From Sphingomonas crusticola (GTDB lineage: Bacteria; Pseudomonadota; Alphaproteobacteria; Sphingomonadales; Sphingomonadaceae), in contig NZ_QTJP01000001.1 of NCBI RefSeq assembly GCF_003391115.1, positions 496,001 to 560,000 of the forward strand: DNA of 64,000 bases, given 5' to 3'. Position numbers and translations under genes: made by a program. Within the stretch, counting starts at the first letter, position 1; every line of letters begins with the position of its first letter. The notes under the pieces were generated by a model. That model worked only from the letters and a program-made list of their open reading frames with translations, was not told the origin of the DNA and did no database searches. Shown here in pieces: positions 21,171 through 30,601 of the stretch.

Positions 21171-22229
21171 ATGGCGCTGCCGCGCTTCACTCGGTTCGGC
21201 GCTGGGCCGATCGCCGAAAGCAAGCCGGCGATCGTGGATCCGTCCAACAGCTTGATCGAGGCCATCACCGAGCCGCTGCTGCTGCTGGACGGCTTTCACA
21301 TCAGCCACGCCAATGCAGCGGCGCGCGCGCTGTTGGGCGAGCATATTGTTGGCGATTATGTTCGACTCGCCTTGCGCCATCCCGCGGCCGCGCCCGTGCT
21401 GAGCGGCGACGAGGATGGACCGGTAACGCTTAACGGGCTCGGCGGGCATGACCGGCTGTGGGAATTGAGCGCGGGCGAGATCCGCCCCGGCAGGCGCCTG
21501 CTGCGCCTGACCGATCGCAGCGCTCAGCGCGCGGCCGAGCAGATGCGCGTCGATTTCGTCGCCAATGCCAGCCACGAATTACGGACGCCGCTGGCGTCCT
21601 TGATCGGTTTCATCGAGACGTTGGAGGAGGCGAACGGCCCGGAAGATGCGGACACGCGGCTCCGCTTCCTGTCGATTATGGAGGGAGAGGCGCGCCGCAT
21701 GCAGCGCCTCATCGACGACCTCATGTCCTTGTCGCGGATCGAGGCCGATCGTTATTATCCGCCGAAGGACAGGGTCAATGTGGCGGCGCTGCTGCGCGAG
21801 GTCGCCGAGGAATATGTGCCCCGGCGCGATGGCGACCGTCTGTCGGTCGAGGCGCCGAAGAAGACGGTTGTGATCGGCGACCGCGGCCAACTTCGCCAAC
21901 TGATCCACAACATCATCAGCAATGCTTTCAAATATGGCCGCGCCGGAACCCCGGTGCGGGCGATGCTGAGTGTCAGCTCGGGCATTGCACGGCTGAGCGT
22001 ACGCGACGAAGGTGAAGGTATCGGGCCCGAGCATCTGCCGCGGCTGACCGAACGCTTCTACCGCGCCGATCCGGGGCGCAGCCGTGCGATCGGCGGAACC
22101 GGCCTCGGCCTCGCCATCGTCAAGCACATCATCGAGCGCCATCGCGGCAAGCTCGATATCGCGAGCATCGTCGGCGTGGGAACGACCGTTTCGGTCGAGC
22201 TTCCCATCGCCCCGCCTTCAATGTCATAA
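21171..22229 (+). CDS. phoR: phosphate-regulon sensor histidine kinase PhoR, without transmembrane segments
   Basis: A 352-residue sensor kinase for PhoB. An N-terminal PAS-like domain (about residues 26-115) leads to the HisKA box FVANASHELRTPLASLIGF with phospho-acceptor His135, N-box LIHNIISNAFKYG, DEGEGIG and GGTGLGLAIV. Unlike enterobacterial PhoR, no hydrophobic anchor is visible at the N-terminus, so the protein is probably cytosolic or recruited by a partner. It is coupled to gph upstream and followed by phoU after 42 bases. The PhoR name rests on the adjoining phoU and phoB. Confidence 0.9.
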   Translation: MALPRFTRFGAGPIAESKPAIVDPSNSLIEAITEPLLLLDGFHISHANAAARALLGEHIVGDYVRLALRHPAAAPVLSGDEDGPVTLNGLGGHDRLWELSAGEIRPGRRLLRLTDRSAQRAAEQMRVDFVANASHELRTPLASLIGFIETLEEANGPEDADTRLRFLSIMEGEARRMQRLIDDLMSLSRIEADRYYPPKDRVNVAALLREVAEEYVPRRDGDRLSVEAPKKTVVIGDRGQLRQLIHNIISNAFKYGRAGTPVRAMLSVSSGIARLSVRDEGEGIGPEHLPRLTERFYRADPGRSRAIGGTGLGLAIVKHIIERHRGKLDIASIVGVGTTVSVELPIAPPSMS

Positions 22230-22271
22230 AAGTGACGCCAAGGTGTCGCATGGCGGGCCCGAGGAGTGAAT

Positions 22272-22973
22272 ATGGCGACCAGCGGGCACACGGTTAAGGC
22301 ATTCGACGAGGATCTCGGCGAATTGCGCGCGCTCGTCGCCGAAATGGGCGGCCTGGCCGAAGCAGCCATCGACGGCGCCGTTCAGGCACTCACCAGGCGC
22401 GATCTGGAAGCTGCCGCACGCATCGTGCAAGCGGACAAGCGGATCGATGCGATCGAGCATGAGGTTGAGCGCCGCGTTGTCCGCCTTATCGCGCTGCGCG
22501 CGCCGCTCGCGGATGATCTGCGCGAAGTGATCGCCGCCTTGAAGATTGCCGGCGTGATTGAGCGGATCGGCGATTATGCCAAGAATATCGCCAAGCGTGT
22601 TCCGCTGCTTCAGGACATGCGGGGCATCGAGCCACTGGCGATCCTCCCGGCCATGGCCCGCGCCGCCTCAGAGATGGTTCATGACGTCCTCAACGCCTTC
22701 GCGGCGCGGGACGCCGAAGCGGCGCGCGAGGTCAGCGTACGCGATCGCGAAGTCGATGATCTCTATGACAGCCTGTTCCGGGCCCTGCTGACCTACATGA
22801 TGGAAAATCCGAGCAACATCGGTGCGTCCACGCACCTGTTGTTCATCGCCAAGAATATCGAACGGATCGGCGATCACGCCACCAACGCTGCCGAGATGAT
22901 CTATTATGCCGCAACCGGCGAGCAGATGCCCGAACGTGCGCGGGGTGCCGATGCGTTGGCTCCCGCTGTCTGA
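22272..22973 (+). CDS. phoU: phosphate signalling complex protein PhoU
   Basis: A 233-residue all-helical protein of two PhoU repeats (MGGLAEAAIDGAVQALTRRD, and ASEMVHDVLNAFAARDAEAA). PhoU links the Pst transporter to PhoR and keeps PhoB inactive when phosphate is plentiful. Metal-binding-type acidic motifs are seen in each repeat (ERIGDYAKNIAK, ERIGDHATNAAE). GAGGAG stands just before ATG 22272. The gene is followed four bases later by phoB. The pst genes that usually sit with it are absent from this locus. Confidence 0.95.
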   Translation: MATSGHTVKAFDEDLGELRALVAEMGGLAEAAIDGAVQALTRRDLEAAARIVQADKRIDAIEHEVERRVVRLIALRAPLADDLREVIAALKIAGVIERIGDYAKNIAKRVPLLQDMRGIEPLAILPAMARAASEMVHDVLNAFAARDAEAAREVSVRDREVDDLYDSLFRALLTYMMENPSNIGASTHLLFIAKNIERIGDHATNAAEMIYYAATGEQMPERARGADALAPAV

Positions 22974-22977
22974 AGCC

Positions 22978-23676
22978 ATGGCCGGCGCCCGCATTCTCCT
23001 TGTCGAGGACGACGAGGCCCTCGCCGAATTGCTGACATGGCATCTCCGGCGCGAGGGGCATGTGGTCGAGCATACCGGCGATGGCGAGGAAGCCTTGCTG
23101 CTCGCCGCAGAAGGGCCGCCGGACATCGTGCTGCTCGACTGGATGATCGAGGGCCTGTCCGGGATCGAGGTCTGCCGCCGGCTGCGCCGCGCGGGTGATA
23201 CGGCGAACGTACCGATCATCATGCTGACCGCGCGTGGCGAGGAAGAAGACCGCATCCGCGGGCTGGAAACCGGCGCGGACGATTATGTGACCAAGCCGTT
23301 CAGCCCGCGCGAACTGGTGGCGCGCGTTGCCGCCGTGCTGCGGCGGGTGCGCCCGGCCCTGGCAGGCGAACGGCTGGCTTATTCGGGCATCGAGATGGAT
23401 ATCGCCGACCATAAGGTGCGCCGCGACGGCATCGCGCTCGCTCTCGGGCCGACGGAATTTCGGTTGCTGCGCCACTTTATGGAGCATCCCGGCCGGGTTT
23501 TCTCGCGCGAGCGGTTGCTCGATTCGGTGTGGGGCCGCGACAGCGATATCGAGCCGCGCACGGTGGACGTCCATATCCGCAGGCTGCGCAAGGCGATCAA
23601 CCTCGGCAACCAGCCCGATCTGATCCGCACCGTGCGCTCCGCAGGCTACGCGCTCGATTCCGAGAGCACCGCCTGA
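22978..23676 (+). CDS. phoB: phosphate regulon response regulator PhoB
   Basis: A 232-residue OmpR-type regulator. The receiver domain (residues 4-120) has LVEDDEALAE, phospho-acceptor Asp54 in VLLDWMIEG, Thr in IIMLTARG and Lys in YVTKPFSP; the winged-helix domain (about 135-228) contains LGPTEFRLLRHFMEHPGRVF and RTVDVHIRRLRKAI. It activates phosphate-starvation genes in known species. The start ATG 22978 lies four bases after the phoU stop. Confidence 0.95.
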   Translation: MAGARILLVEDDEALAELLTWHLRREGHVVEHTGDGEEALLLAAEGPPDIVLLDWMIEGLSGIEVCRRLRRAGDTANVPIIMLTARGEEEDRIRGLETGADDYVTKPFSPRELVARVAAVLRRVRPALAGERLAYSGIEMDIADHKVRRDGIALALGPTEFRLLRHFMEHPGRVFSRERLLDSVWGRDSDIEPRTVDVHIRRLRKAINLGNQPDLIRTVRSAGYALDSESTA

Positions 23677-23739
23677 TCGTCAGAGGTGTATTGCGACAGC
23701 AACACGGCTCTGCTATTCTCCCGTCGCAGGGAGAGACAA

Positions 23740-24852
23740 ATGTACAGCGAATCCGATATCGAAGCGGCGGTGGCGAGCGGCGCGATCACGCCTGCAGCCG
23801 CGGCCGCGCTCCGCGAAAGCGTTGCCCAGGCGAGTTCGACCTCGTCGGTTGATGAGGAGAGCTTTCGCCTGATCACGGGCTTCAACGACATCTTCGTCAC
23901 GATAGCGGCGATCCTGCTGTTGGTCGCGATCGGATGGATCGGATTCACGGTCGCCGTGCCGCAAGAGTGGAGCGGCAGCGACGAGGAGAGCGCGCGTCGT
24001 CTGGCACATGGATTACTGGTGGCCGGCGCACTGGTCGCGGCGGCGAGCTGGGGGCTTGCCGAATATTTTACGAGGAAGCGTCGCATGGCGCTTCCCAGCA
24101 TCATCCTGCTCGGTACGTTCGTCTACGCGACCGCGGCCGCTTTGGGCGGCGCGCTCGGTTCCGTCTTTTCGTTGGCGAACAATGATCGCGTCGGCTCTGT
24201 CGTTTTCGCGGCGATAGGGCTGCTGACGGCGGGCGCGGCCTGGCTGCATTGGCGTCGCTTCCACGTGCCGATCACGATCGCGGCGCTCACCGGCGCCCTG
24301 GTATTCGCGCTCGTGAGCCTCTTCATGGCCGCCTTCCCCGCCGCGCGCGATTATTGGCTGTGGATCATGCTGCTCGGTGGCTTGTCCGTCTTCGCCTTCG
24401 CGATGTGGTGGGACATGTCCGACCGCCAGCGCCAGACGCGGCGTTCCGACGTCGCCTTCTGGCTGCATCTCTCAGCTGCTCCGATGATCGCCCACCCGGT
24501 GTTCAACCTGCTCGGTGTGTTCGACGGACAGATCGGCGCGGCGAAGGCGTTTGTGGTTCTGATACTTTATGTCGCATTCGGCATAATCGCGCTCGCGGTT
24601 GACCGTCGTGCGCTTCTGGTATCGTCGCTGATCTACGTTCTCAGCGCGCTTGCGGAGCTGTTCCGGCAAGCGGGAGCGGTCAGCCTCAATATCGCGCTCA
24701 CCGCGCTGGTCATCGGCTCTGCACTGCTGCTGCTATCGGCTTTCTGGCACAATGTGCGGCGGATGGTGGTGACGGCACTGCCGGAGGATTTGCAGGCAAG
24801 ACTGCCAGCGCTCGACCGGGCCGTGGTGGTCACGCCGCGCGCGGCAATATGA
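23740..24852 (+). CDS. polytopic membrane protein (DUF2157-like), function unknown
   Basis: A 370-residue protein with a short soluble N-terminus (MYSESDIEAAVASGAITPAA, a helix typical of DUF2157 openings) and about ten hydrophobic segments from residue 50 onward. No catalytic motif was recognised. GGGAGAG lies before ATG 23740. It is 63 bases downstream of phoB on the same strand and could be read through from it, but a functional link is not shown. Closest idea is the DUF2157 family of predicted membrane proteins; confidence in that is moderate. Confidence 0.78.
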   Translation: MYSESDIEAAVASGAITPAAAAALRESVAQASSTSSVDEESFRLITGFNDIFVTIAAILLLVAIGWIGFTVAVPQEWSGSDEESARRLAHGLLVAGALVAAASWGLAEYFTRKRRMALPSIILLGTFVYATAAALGGALGSVFSLANNDRVGSVVFAAIGLLTAGAAWLHWRRFHVPITIAALTGALVFALVSLFMAAFPAARDYWLWIMLLGGLSVFAFAMWWDMSDRQRQTRRSDVAFWLHLSAAPMIAHPVFNLLGVFDGQIGAAKAFVVLILYVAFGIIALAVDRRALLVSSLIYVLSALAELFRQAGAVSLNIALTALVIGSALLLLSAFWHNVRRMVVTALPEDLQARLPALDRAVVVTPRAAI

Positions 24853-24890
24853 ACCCCCGGGCTCCGACTTCGCCCCTGTTCGGGTCGGCG

Positions 24891-25229
24891 CTATTTCTCG
24901 ACTAGCTTGAGCAGCTTGCGCTCGACCGGCGCCAGCACCGGTCCGAGTTCGTGGCCGCGCTTAAGGACCACGCCATTCTCTGCGATCAGCGCCCACTCGC
25001 CCTGGCGCTGGCGCAGGGACGGACGCTTCTCGATGCGATATTCGGGGCGCTCGGCGGCACGCCGGAAGCAGGCGAAGATCGCGGCCTCCTTGCCGAACTG
25101 GATGGCGTAATCGCGCCAATGGCCGGCAGTGACCATCCTTCCATAAAGATCGAGGATACGCTGCAATTCCATCCGGTCGAACGCCACCTGGAGCGGCGCA
25201 CGGGCGGGGAAGGGCGTGACGATGCCCAT
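24891..25229 (-). CDS. DUF2794 family protein
   Basis: A 112-residue soluble protein matching the alphaproteobacterial DUF2794 pattern (FDRMELQRILDLYGRMVTAG, WRDYAIQFGKEAAIFACFRR, RPEYRIEKRPSLRQRQGEW). No activity is known. Its ATG overlaps the cysE stop by one base (TGATG), so it is translationally coupled to cysE. Confidence 0.85.
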   Translation of the reverse strand: MGIVTPFPARAPLQVAFDRMELQRILDLYGRMVTAGHWRDYAIQFGKEAAIFACFRRAAERPEYRIEKRPSLRQRQGEWALIAENGVVLKRGHELGPVLAPVERKLLKLVEK

Positions 25230-25924
25230 CAGGCGGACTGGCGGCCCGTCTTGTTGGGAGAGCCGGCGTCGCGCTCATCGATCAGCTTGGCGAGCTTGCC
25301 ACGTAAGGTTTCAACTTCACAGCGCAGCAGTTCGAGCTGCTGGGTTTGCGGGTCGTACCGCTCGCTGCAAGGCGTTCCGTAGGGGACGAAGCTATTATAG
25401 CTCCCCGCGTCCACCAGCGTCGGCCGCGCCGGTATTCCGACCATGGTCGCGCCTTCGGGTACGTCCCGCGTCACCACCGCGTTGGCACCAATTCGCGCAC
25501 CCCGCGCGACGGTGATCGGCCCTAACACCTGCGCGCCCGAGCCGATGATGACGTCATCGTCGATCGTCGGGTGGCGCTTGCCGCCGATGCCGTCGGTGGG
25601 ATTGGTCCCGCCAAGCGTCACATTCTGATAGATCGTCACATTGTCGCCGATCCGCGCCGTCTCGCCGATCACAATGAAGCCGTGATCGATGAACAGGTTC
25701 TCACCGATCTTCGCGCCCGGATGAATGTCGATCGCGGTCAGGAAGCGCGAAAGATGGTTGATCAGACGCGCGAGGAAATAGAGCTCACCGTTGAACAACC
25801 AGTGAGCGACGCGATGCAAGCCGACGGCAAGCACGCCTGGATACAACAAGATTTCCCACCGCGAGCGCGGTGCCGGATCGCGTGCCTTGATCGAATCGAG
25901 GTAAGCGATGAGTTCGCGCTTCAT
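25229..25924 (-). CDS. cysE: serine O-acetyltransferase-like protein
   Basis: A 231-residue left-handed beta-helix acetyltransferase. Conserved serine acetyltransferase segments are [35 protein letters not shown] with the catalytic His, [15 protein letters not shown] and [12 protein letters not shown]. The C-terminus (residues 190-231) is a charged coil, longer than in short CysE forms. It would make O-acetylserine for cysteine synthesis. GGGAG seven bases before ATG 25924 fixes the start over an upstream GTG. It is followed by DUF2794. Confidence 0.9.
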   Translation of the reverse strand: MKRELIAYLDSIKARDPAPRSRWEILLYPGVLAVGLHRVAHWLFNGELYFLARLINHLSRFLTAIDIHPGAKIGENLFIDHGFIVIGETARIGDNVTIYQNVTLGGTNPTDGIGGKRHPTIDDDVIIGSGAQVLGPITVARGARIGANAVVTRDVPEGATMVGIPARPTLVDAGSYNSFVPYGTPCSERYDPQTQQLELLRCEVETLRGKLAKLIDERDAGSPNKTGRQSA

Positions 25925-25998
25925 CGTGTGACTCCCTGAAGGCACGATTTAGGAGCGCATCTGCGGAATTGCCAGAGTCGAGAACGCATCCGTGCAGC

Positions 25999-26730
25999 TC
26001 AGCCGCGGGGTATCGGCCCCGGGGGATCGTCCGCGCGCAACCAGCCGGTAAGCGAAAGACGCAGGCCCGGTGCATAATGCGCCACCATCTCCACAGAATG
26101 CGGAACCGGCACGGTAAAGACGCTGACCGCGTTGAACGCGGGCCTGATGGCCTGCACCACGTCGCCGTCGGCGTCAAAGAACTGGAGGTATCCGCCCCAA
26201 TCCTTTTCCCAACCCTTGGTCAGGCTCAGCACATAGGCCGCAACCCGCTTTTCCTGGTGGTTGATGTCGTCGTGGCATTTCAGGAAATGGCCCGGTCGAT
26301 AGAGTGTCGCCTGAGCGTCGGCCCAAAGTATATCGGGCTGCCCGGTCAGCGTGCGGAAGAAATTCAGCATGAGCGGGCTGTTGAGGAACTCGTATAGCTC
26401 GAACAGCTGCAGCCGCGGATGCGCGGGCGCGAAATAGCGCACCGAGGTCGGATCGTAATTGTATAGAAACTGAAACTGATTTCGTGCGCGCTCGGCGATA
26501 CCGGCCATCAACTGACCGGTCTGTTGTTGCGACAGTGCCGCGATCTGGTCCGGTGACAGGCGGTGCACGGTCTTGCCCTCATTGAACGCGATCGACCAGG
26601 GCGTCTCGGCGAGCATCGCATATGCCCGCTCGGCATCTTCAACCGCCATCAGATCGCGAACCTGGAGCCGACCTCGTTCGGCATAAGCGCGCGCCAGAGC
26701 GGGCAGATCGTGATCGGGGTTGAGCCGCAT
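25999..26730 (-). CDS. 2-oxoglutarate/Fe(II)-dependent oxygenase
   Basis: A 243-residue protein with the double-stranded beta-helix signature of prolyl-4-hydroxylase-like enzymes: iron ligands His153 and Asp155 in KCHDDINHQE and His211 in VPHSVEMV, and Arg224 (GLRLSLTGW) for 2-oxoglutarate. GGYLQFFDADG and AFNAVSVFTVPVPHSV are typical. An N-terminal helical part of about 120 residues precedes the core. The substrate is unknown. It is divergently transcribed from a sulfotransferase-like gene with 87 bases between, suggesting shared control. Confidence 0.88.
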   Translation of the reverse strand: MRLNPDHDLPALARAYAERGRLQVRDLMAVEDAERAYAMLAETPWSIAFNEGKTVHRLSPDQIAALSQQQTGQLMAGIAERARNQFQFLYNYDPTSVRYFAPAHPRLQLFELYEFLNSPLMLNFFRTLTGQPDILWADAQATLYRPGHFLKCHDDINHQEKRVAAYVLSLTKGWEKDWGGYLQFFDADGDVVQAIRPAFNAVSVFTVPVPHSVEMVAHYAPGLRLSLTGWLRADDPPGPIPRG

Positions 26731-26817
26731 GCCGGGCTTGCATCCTGATAGGCTGGAGGCGTGGACAGGCTGAGGCTATAGCCTGCATGTTTCCCGCTTG
26801 CACCCATCCGAGAGAGC

Positions 26818-27843
26818 ATGACCGAGCACGCCTCCAAACTTGGCACCGATCCATGCTGGCTGCCCCACCGGGTGGACGTTCGCAAAGGGGAGGTCTCGTT
26901 CCTGCGGCTCGACCGCGAAGCGCACCGCCGCGCGACATTTCTCACCGACGAATATATCGGTGTCGACACACCGCGCCGCACGTTGCCGATCGCGGCCTTG
27001 GACGTGGCGGCCCGTAGCGCGATCCCGGGGCGCTGCCATTTCATCTTCCATTCCGCATTCTGCTGTTCAACCCTGCTAGCGCGCGCCTTCGACATTCCCG
27101 GCAGCGCGATGGGCCTGAAGGAACCGACGGCGCTGATGGACCTCAGCGAAGCGGCGTTGAGTGGCGTTCAGATCGGCAGAATCCTTGGTCCGGTGCTTGA
27201 CCTGCTCTCCCGTCCGCTGAGCCCAAGCGAGGCGGTCGTGATCAAGCCGACCAATGTGGTCAACCCGCTGATCGACGCGCTCCTCGCGCAACGTGGCGAT
27301 GCCCATGCGCTGTTACTCTACAGCCCTCTCCCCGCTTTCCTGCGCTCGGTGGCGCAAAAAGGCCTCTTCGGGAGGATCTGGGCGCGACGCAGCGCCGCAT
27401 CGCTCGCGCGCCGGCCTGAATTCGATCCGGGCTACAGTGCGGCCGAGCGGTGGGAGCATAGCGATCTGCAGGTCGCGGCACTCGCCTGGCTGCAGCAACA
27501 GGCTCAATTCGCACGACTTGCCCGCAGTCAACCGGCCGGTCGCGTAGCAACGCTCGACAGCGAGACCCTGCTTGCCGACCCGTTGCGCGCGCTGACTGCA
27601 TTGGCCGCATTGTTCCAGTTGGACGTGCCTGGCCTGGCATTGGACGAGATTGCCACAGGACCTATCTTCACGCGCAATTCGAAGCGCCATGATCAGCCGC
27701 TCGATGCGTCGTTACGCGCCGAGCAGCATGCCCAGGCAGCAAATGCCTATGGCGAGGAGATCACGATGGTCGTGCGCTGGGCGGAGGCCGTGGCGAACCA
27801 CGTCGGCATCCCGATGCAGTTGAGCGCGCCGCTAATCCGTTAG
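26818..27843 (+). CDS. P-loop sulfotransferase-like protein, function unknown
   Basis: A 341-residue soluble protein. CHFIFHSAFCCSTLLARAFD (about residues 73-92) has the shape of a PAPS-binding loop of sulfotransferases, and VVIKPTNVVNPLIDALL resembles the following P-loop-fold strand and helix. The usual downstream Arg/Ser PAPS 3'-phosphate motif is not certain. Late sequence FTRNSKRHDQPLD is also sulfotransferase-like in position. It may be a divergent sulfotransferase or a related binding protein. No signal peptide. It faces the 2OG-Fe(II) oxygenase across a short divergent promoter region. Confidence 0.62.
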   Translation: MTEHASKLGTDPCWLPHRVDVRKGEVSFLRLDREAHRRATFLTDEYIGVDTPRRTLPIAALDVAARSAIPGRCHFIFHSAFCCSTLLARAFDIPGSAMGLKEPTALMDLSEAALSGVQIGRILGPVLDLLSRPLSPSEAVVIKPTNVVNPLIDALLAQRGDAHALLLYSPLPAFLRSVAQKGLFGRIWARRSAASLARRPEFDPGYSAAERWEHSDLQVAALAWLQQQAQFARLARSQPAGRVATLDSETLLADPLRALTALAALFQLDVPGLALDEIATGPIFTRNSKRHDQPLDASLRAEQHAQAANAYGEEITMVVRWAEAVANHVGIPMQLSAPLIR

Positions 27844-27846
27844 CGG
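27829..27846. terminator. hairpin between convergent genes
   Basis: CCGCTAA-TCCG-TTAGCGG forms a perfect 7-bp stem over the stop codon of the sulfotransferase-like gene, nine bases before the alaS stop. It lacks a T-run; it could be a weak bidirectional terminator. Confidence 0.4.
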
Positions 27847-27854
27847 GTCAGCGG

Positions 27855-30521
27855 TTAGGCGACGACGGCAATCTGCTCCAATGCGGTGCGCACCGCCGCG
27901 ACAGCGTCGGCCGCCTTGGCGGCATCCGGACCACCGCCCTGAGCCATATCCGGGCGGCCGCCACCGCCCTGCCCGCCGAGCGACGCAACCGCCTGCTTGA
28001 CCAGTTCTACCGCTGACCAGCGCGCCGTCAGATCGTCGGTAACGCCTACCGCGACACTCGCACGTCCGTCATTGACGGCGACGAGAACGGCGACGCCCGA
28101 GCCGAGCCGGCCCTTGGCCTCATCGACCAGCCCGCGCAGGCCCTTGGGATCGAGGCCATCGATCACCTGCCCGATAAAGCCCACGCCCGCCACTTGCTCC
28201 AGCCCGGCAGCTTCGGTCTTGGCTGCACCGCCACCGCCGAGCGCGAGCGCTTTCTTCGCCTCGGCAAGCTCCCGCTCGAGCTTGCGGCGCTCTTCGATCA
28301 GGGCCGCCACGCGCGCTGGCACTTCCTCCGGGGACGATTTGAGCGCAGCCGCAGTTTCGCGCAGCCGCTCCTCGCGTCCCGTCAGCCACAACCGCGCCGC
28401 TTCGCCGGTAAGTGCTTCAATGCGGCGTATCCCGGAGGAGACCGCGCTTTCGCCGACGATCTTGAAGACGCCGATGTCGCCCAGCGCGCCGACATGCGTG
28501 CCGCCGCACAGTTCCACCGACCAGGGCGCATCGTCGCCCTGCCCCATCGACAGCACGCGAACCTCGTCGCCATATTTCTCACCGAACAGGGCCATTGCGC
28601 CTGCAGAGATGGCGTCCTCCGGCGTCATCAGGCGGGTCGTGACCTCGTCATTCTCGCGGATATGGCGGTTCACCTCGACTTCGACTGCAGCGATATCTTC
28701 CTGCGTCAGCGCCTTGGGGTGCGAAAAGTCGAACCGCAGCCGCTCGGGCGCAACCAGGCTGCCCTTTTGCGTGACATGGCCGCCGAGCCGATGGCGTAGG
28801 GCGGCATGCAGCAAGTGCGTGGCGGAATGGTTGGCGCGCAATTGACTGCGGCGCGCGACATCGACCGACAGATGGATCGCGTCGCCGACCTTGATGGAAC
28901 CGTGCGTGACCGTCGCCTTGTGAGCATGAAGGCGCCCCAGCGGCTTCGACGTATCGCTAACAACCGCGTTGAAGCCATTGTCATTGCTGGCCGTACCGGC
29001 ATCGCCCATTTGGCCGCCGCTCTCGCCATAAAAGGGCGTCTGATTGGTGAGGATGGTCACTTCGTCGCCTGCCGCCGCCTGCTCGACGCGCGCCCCGTCC
29101 TTTACGAGCGCAACAACTTGCGCATCGCCCTCGTGGCTGGAATAACCGATGAATTCGGTGCCGCCCTGTTCTTCGGCAATGTCGAACCAGACATCATCCG
29201 ACGCCTTGTCACCCGAGCCCTTCCACGCTGCCCGCGCTGCAGCCTTCTGCTCGGCCATGGCAGCGTCGAATCCGGCCCGATCAACCTGCAGGCCCTGAGC
29301 GCGCAGCGCATCCTCGGTCAGGTCGTAGGGAAAGCCGAACGTGTCGTAGAGCTTGAAGGCGACGGCACCCGGCAAGGTGTCGCCCTGCCCCATCGTGGCG
29401 GTCGCCTCGTCGAGCAGGCGCAGACCGTTGGCGAGCGTCTGGCGGAAGCGCGTTTCCTCCAGCCGCAGCGTCTCCTCGATCAGGGGCTGGGCGCGCACCA
29501 GTTCGGGGTAAGCGGCGCCCATTTCGGCCACCAGCGCGGGCACCAGGCGGTGCATCAACGGATCGGCCGCGCCGAGCAGATGCGCGTGGCGCATCGCGCG
29601 GCGCATGATCCGGCGCAGTACATAGCCGCGGCCTTCATTGGCCGGCAGCACGCCGTCGGCGACCAAGAAACCCGAAGCGCGCAGATGATCGGCAATGACG
29701 CGGTGCGAAGCCTTGTTGGCGCCGTCGGTCGCGCTCTTGGTAAACTCGCCCGAGGCGGCGATCAGTGCTTTGAAAGTATCGGTATCGTAATTGTCATGCA
29801 CGCCCTGAAGGACCGCGGCGACCCGCTCCAGTCCCATGCCGGTGTCGATGCTGGGCTTGGGCAGATCGCCGACGATGACATCCGCTTCCTGCACATATTG
29901 CATGAAGACTAGGTTCCAGATCTCAACGAACCGATCGCCATCCTCATCCGGGCTGCCGGGAGGGCCGCCGGGAATATGATCGCCATGGTCGTAAAAGATT
30001 TCCGAGCAGGGCCCACACGGACCGTCGGACCCCATCGCCCAGAAATTGTCCTTGGTCGCGATGCGAATGATCCGGTGATCGGGCAGGCCGGCGATCTTCT
30101 TCCAAAGATCGAACGCCTGATCGTCAGTATGATAGACCGTGGCGGTCAGCTTATCGGCAGGAATAGCCCAGTCCCGCGTCAGCAGGGTCCAGGCGTGTGT
30201 GATCGCCTGTTCTTTGAAATAATCGCCGAACGAGAAATTGCCGAGCATCTCGAAAAAAGTATGGTGGCGGGCGGTATAGCCGACATTGTCGAGATCGTTA
30301 TGTTTGCCGCCGGCGCGGACGCATTTCTGGCTCGACGTTGCCGTCGAGTAAGGGCGCGTTTCGAGGCCGGTGAAGACGTTCTTGAACGGCACCATGCCGG
30401 CATTGACGAACATCAGGGTCGGATCGTTATGCGGCACCAACGGCGCCGAAGGTACGATGCGATGGCCTTCGCCCCCGAAATAATCGAGGAAGGAACGGCG
30501 GATGTCGTTGGTCGATGTCAT
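27855..30521 (-). CDS. alaS: alanyl-tRNA synthetase
   Basis: An 888-residue class II synthetase charging tRNA-Ala. The catalytic domain starts with [20 protein letters not shown] and holds motif 1/2 segments ([36 protein letters not shown]) and GMGLERV. The editing domain has zinc-type ligands in [13 protein letters not shown] and CGGTH, so mischarged Ser or Gly can be cleared. The C-terminal oligomerisation region contains [15 protein letters not shown] and the Gly-rich [16 protein letters not shown]. Length is normal. Confidence 0.97.
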   Translation of the reverse strand: MTSTNDIRRSFLDYFGGEGHRIVPSAPLVPHNDPTLMFVNAGMVPFKNVFTGLETRPYSTATSSQKCVRAGGKHNDLDNVGYTARHHTFFEMLGNFSFGDYFKEQAITHAWTLLTRDWAIPADKLTATVYHTDDQAFDLWKKIAGLPDHRIIRIATKDNFWAMGSDGPCGPCSEIFYDHGDHIPGGPPGSPDEDGDRFVEIWNLVFMQYVQEADVIVGDLPKPSIDTGMGLERVAAVLQGVHDNYDTDTFKALIAASGEFTKSATDGANKASHRVIADHLRASGFLVADGVLPANEGRGYVLRRIMRRAMRHAHLLGAADPLMHRLVPALVAEMGAAYPELVRAQPLIEETLRLEETRFRQTLANGLRLLDEATATMGQGDTLPGAVAFKLYDTFGFPYDLTEDALRAQGLQVDRAGFDAAMAEQKAAARAAWKGSGDKASDDVWFDIAEEQGGTEFIGYSSHEGDAQVVALVKDGARVEQAAAGDEVTILTNQTPFYGESGGQMGDAGTASNDNGFNAVVSDTSKPLGRLHAHKATVTHGSIKVGDAIHLSVDVARRSQLRANHSATHLLHAALRHRLGGHVTQKGSLVAPERLRFDFSHPKALTQEDIAAVEVEVNRHIRENDEVTTRLMTPEDAISAGAMALFGEKYGDEVRVLSMGQGDDAPWSVELCGGTHVGALGDIGVFKIVGESAVSSGIRRIEALTGEAARLWLTGREERLRETAAALKSSPEEVPARVAALIEERRKLERELAEAKKALALGGGGAAKTEAAGLEQVAGVGFIGQVIDGLDPKGLRGLVDEAKGRLGSGVAVLVAVNDGRASVAVGVTDDLTARWSAVELVKQAVASLGGQGGGGRPDMAQGGGPDAAKAADAVAAVRTALEQIAVVA

Positions 30522-30601
30522 GGACGCGACTTAGTGGAGGGTGCCGCCCTTCTCAAGCGGCAGGTCGGTGGGGAGCTCCAAGCCGGCGTTGCGGGCGGAC
30601 G

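Noticed and set aside
22222-22260. Pho-box-like TGTCATAAAAGTGAC between phoR and phoU
   Set aside because: Only the first half fits the Pho box; the second half matches three of seven bases, and the first half includes the phoR stop codon.
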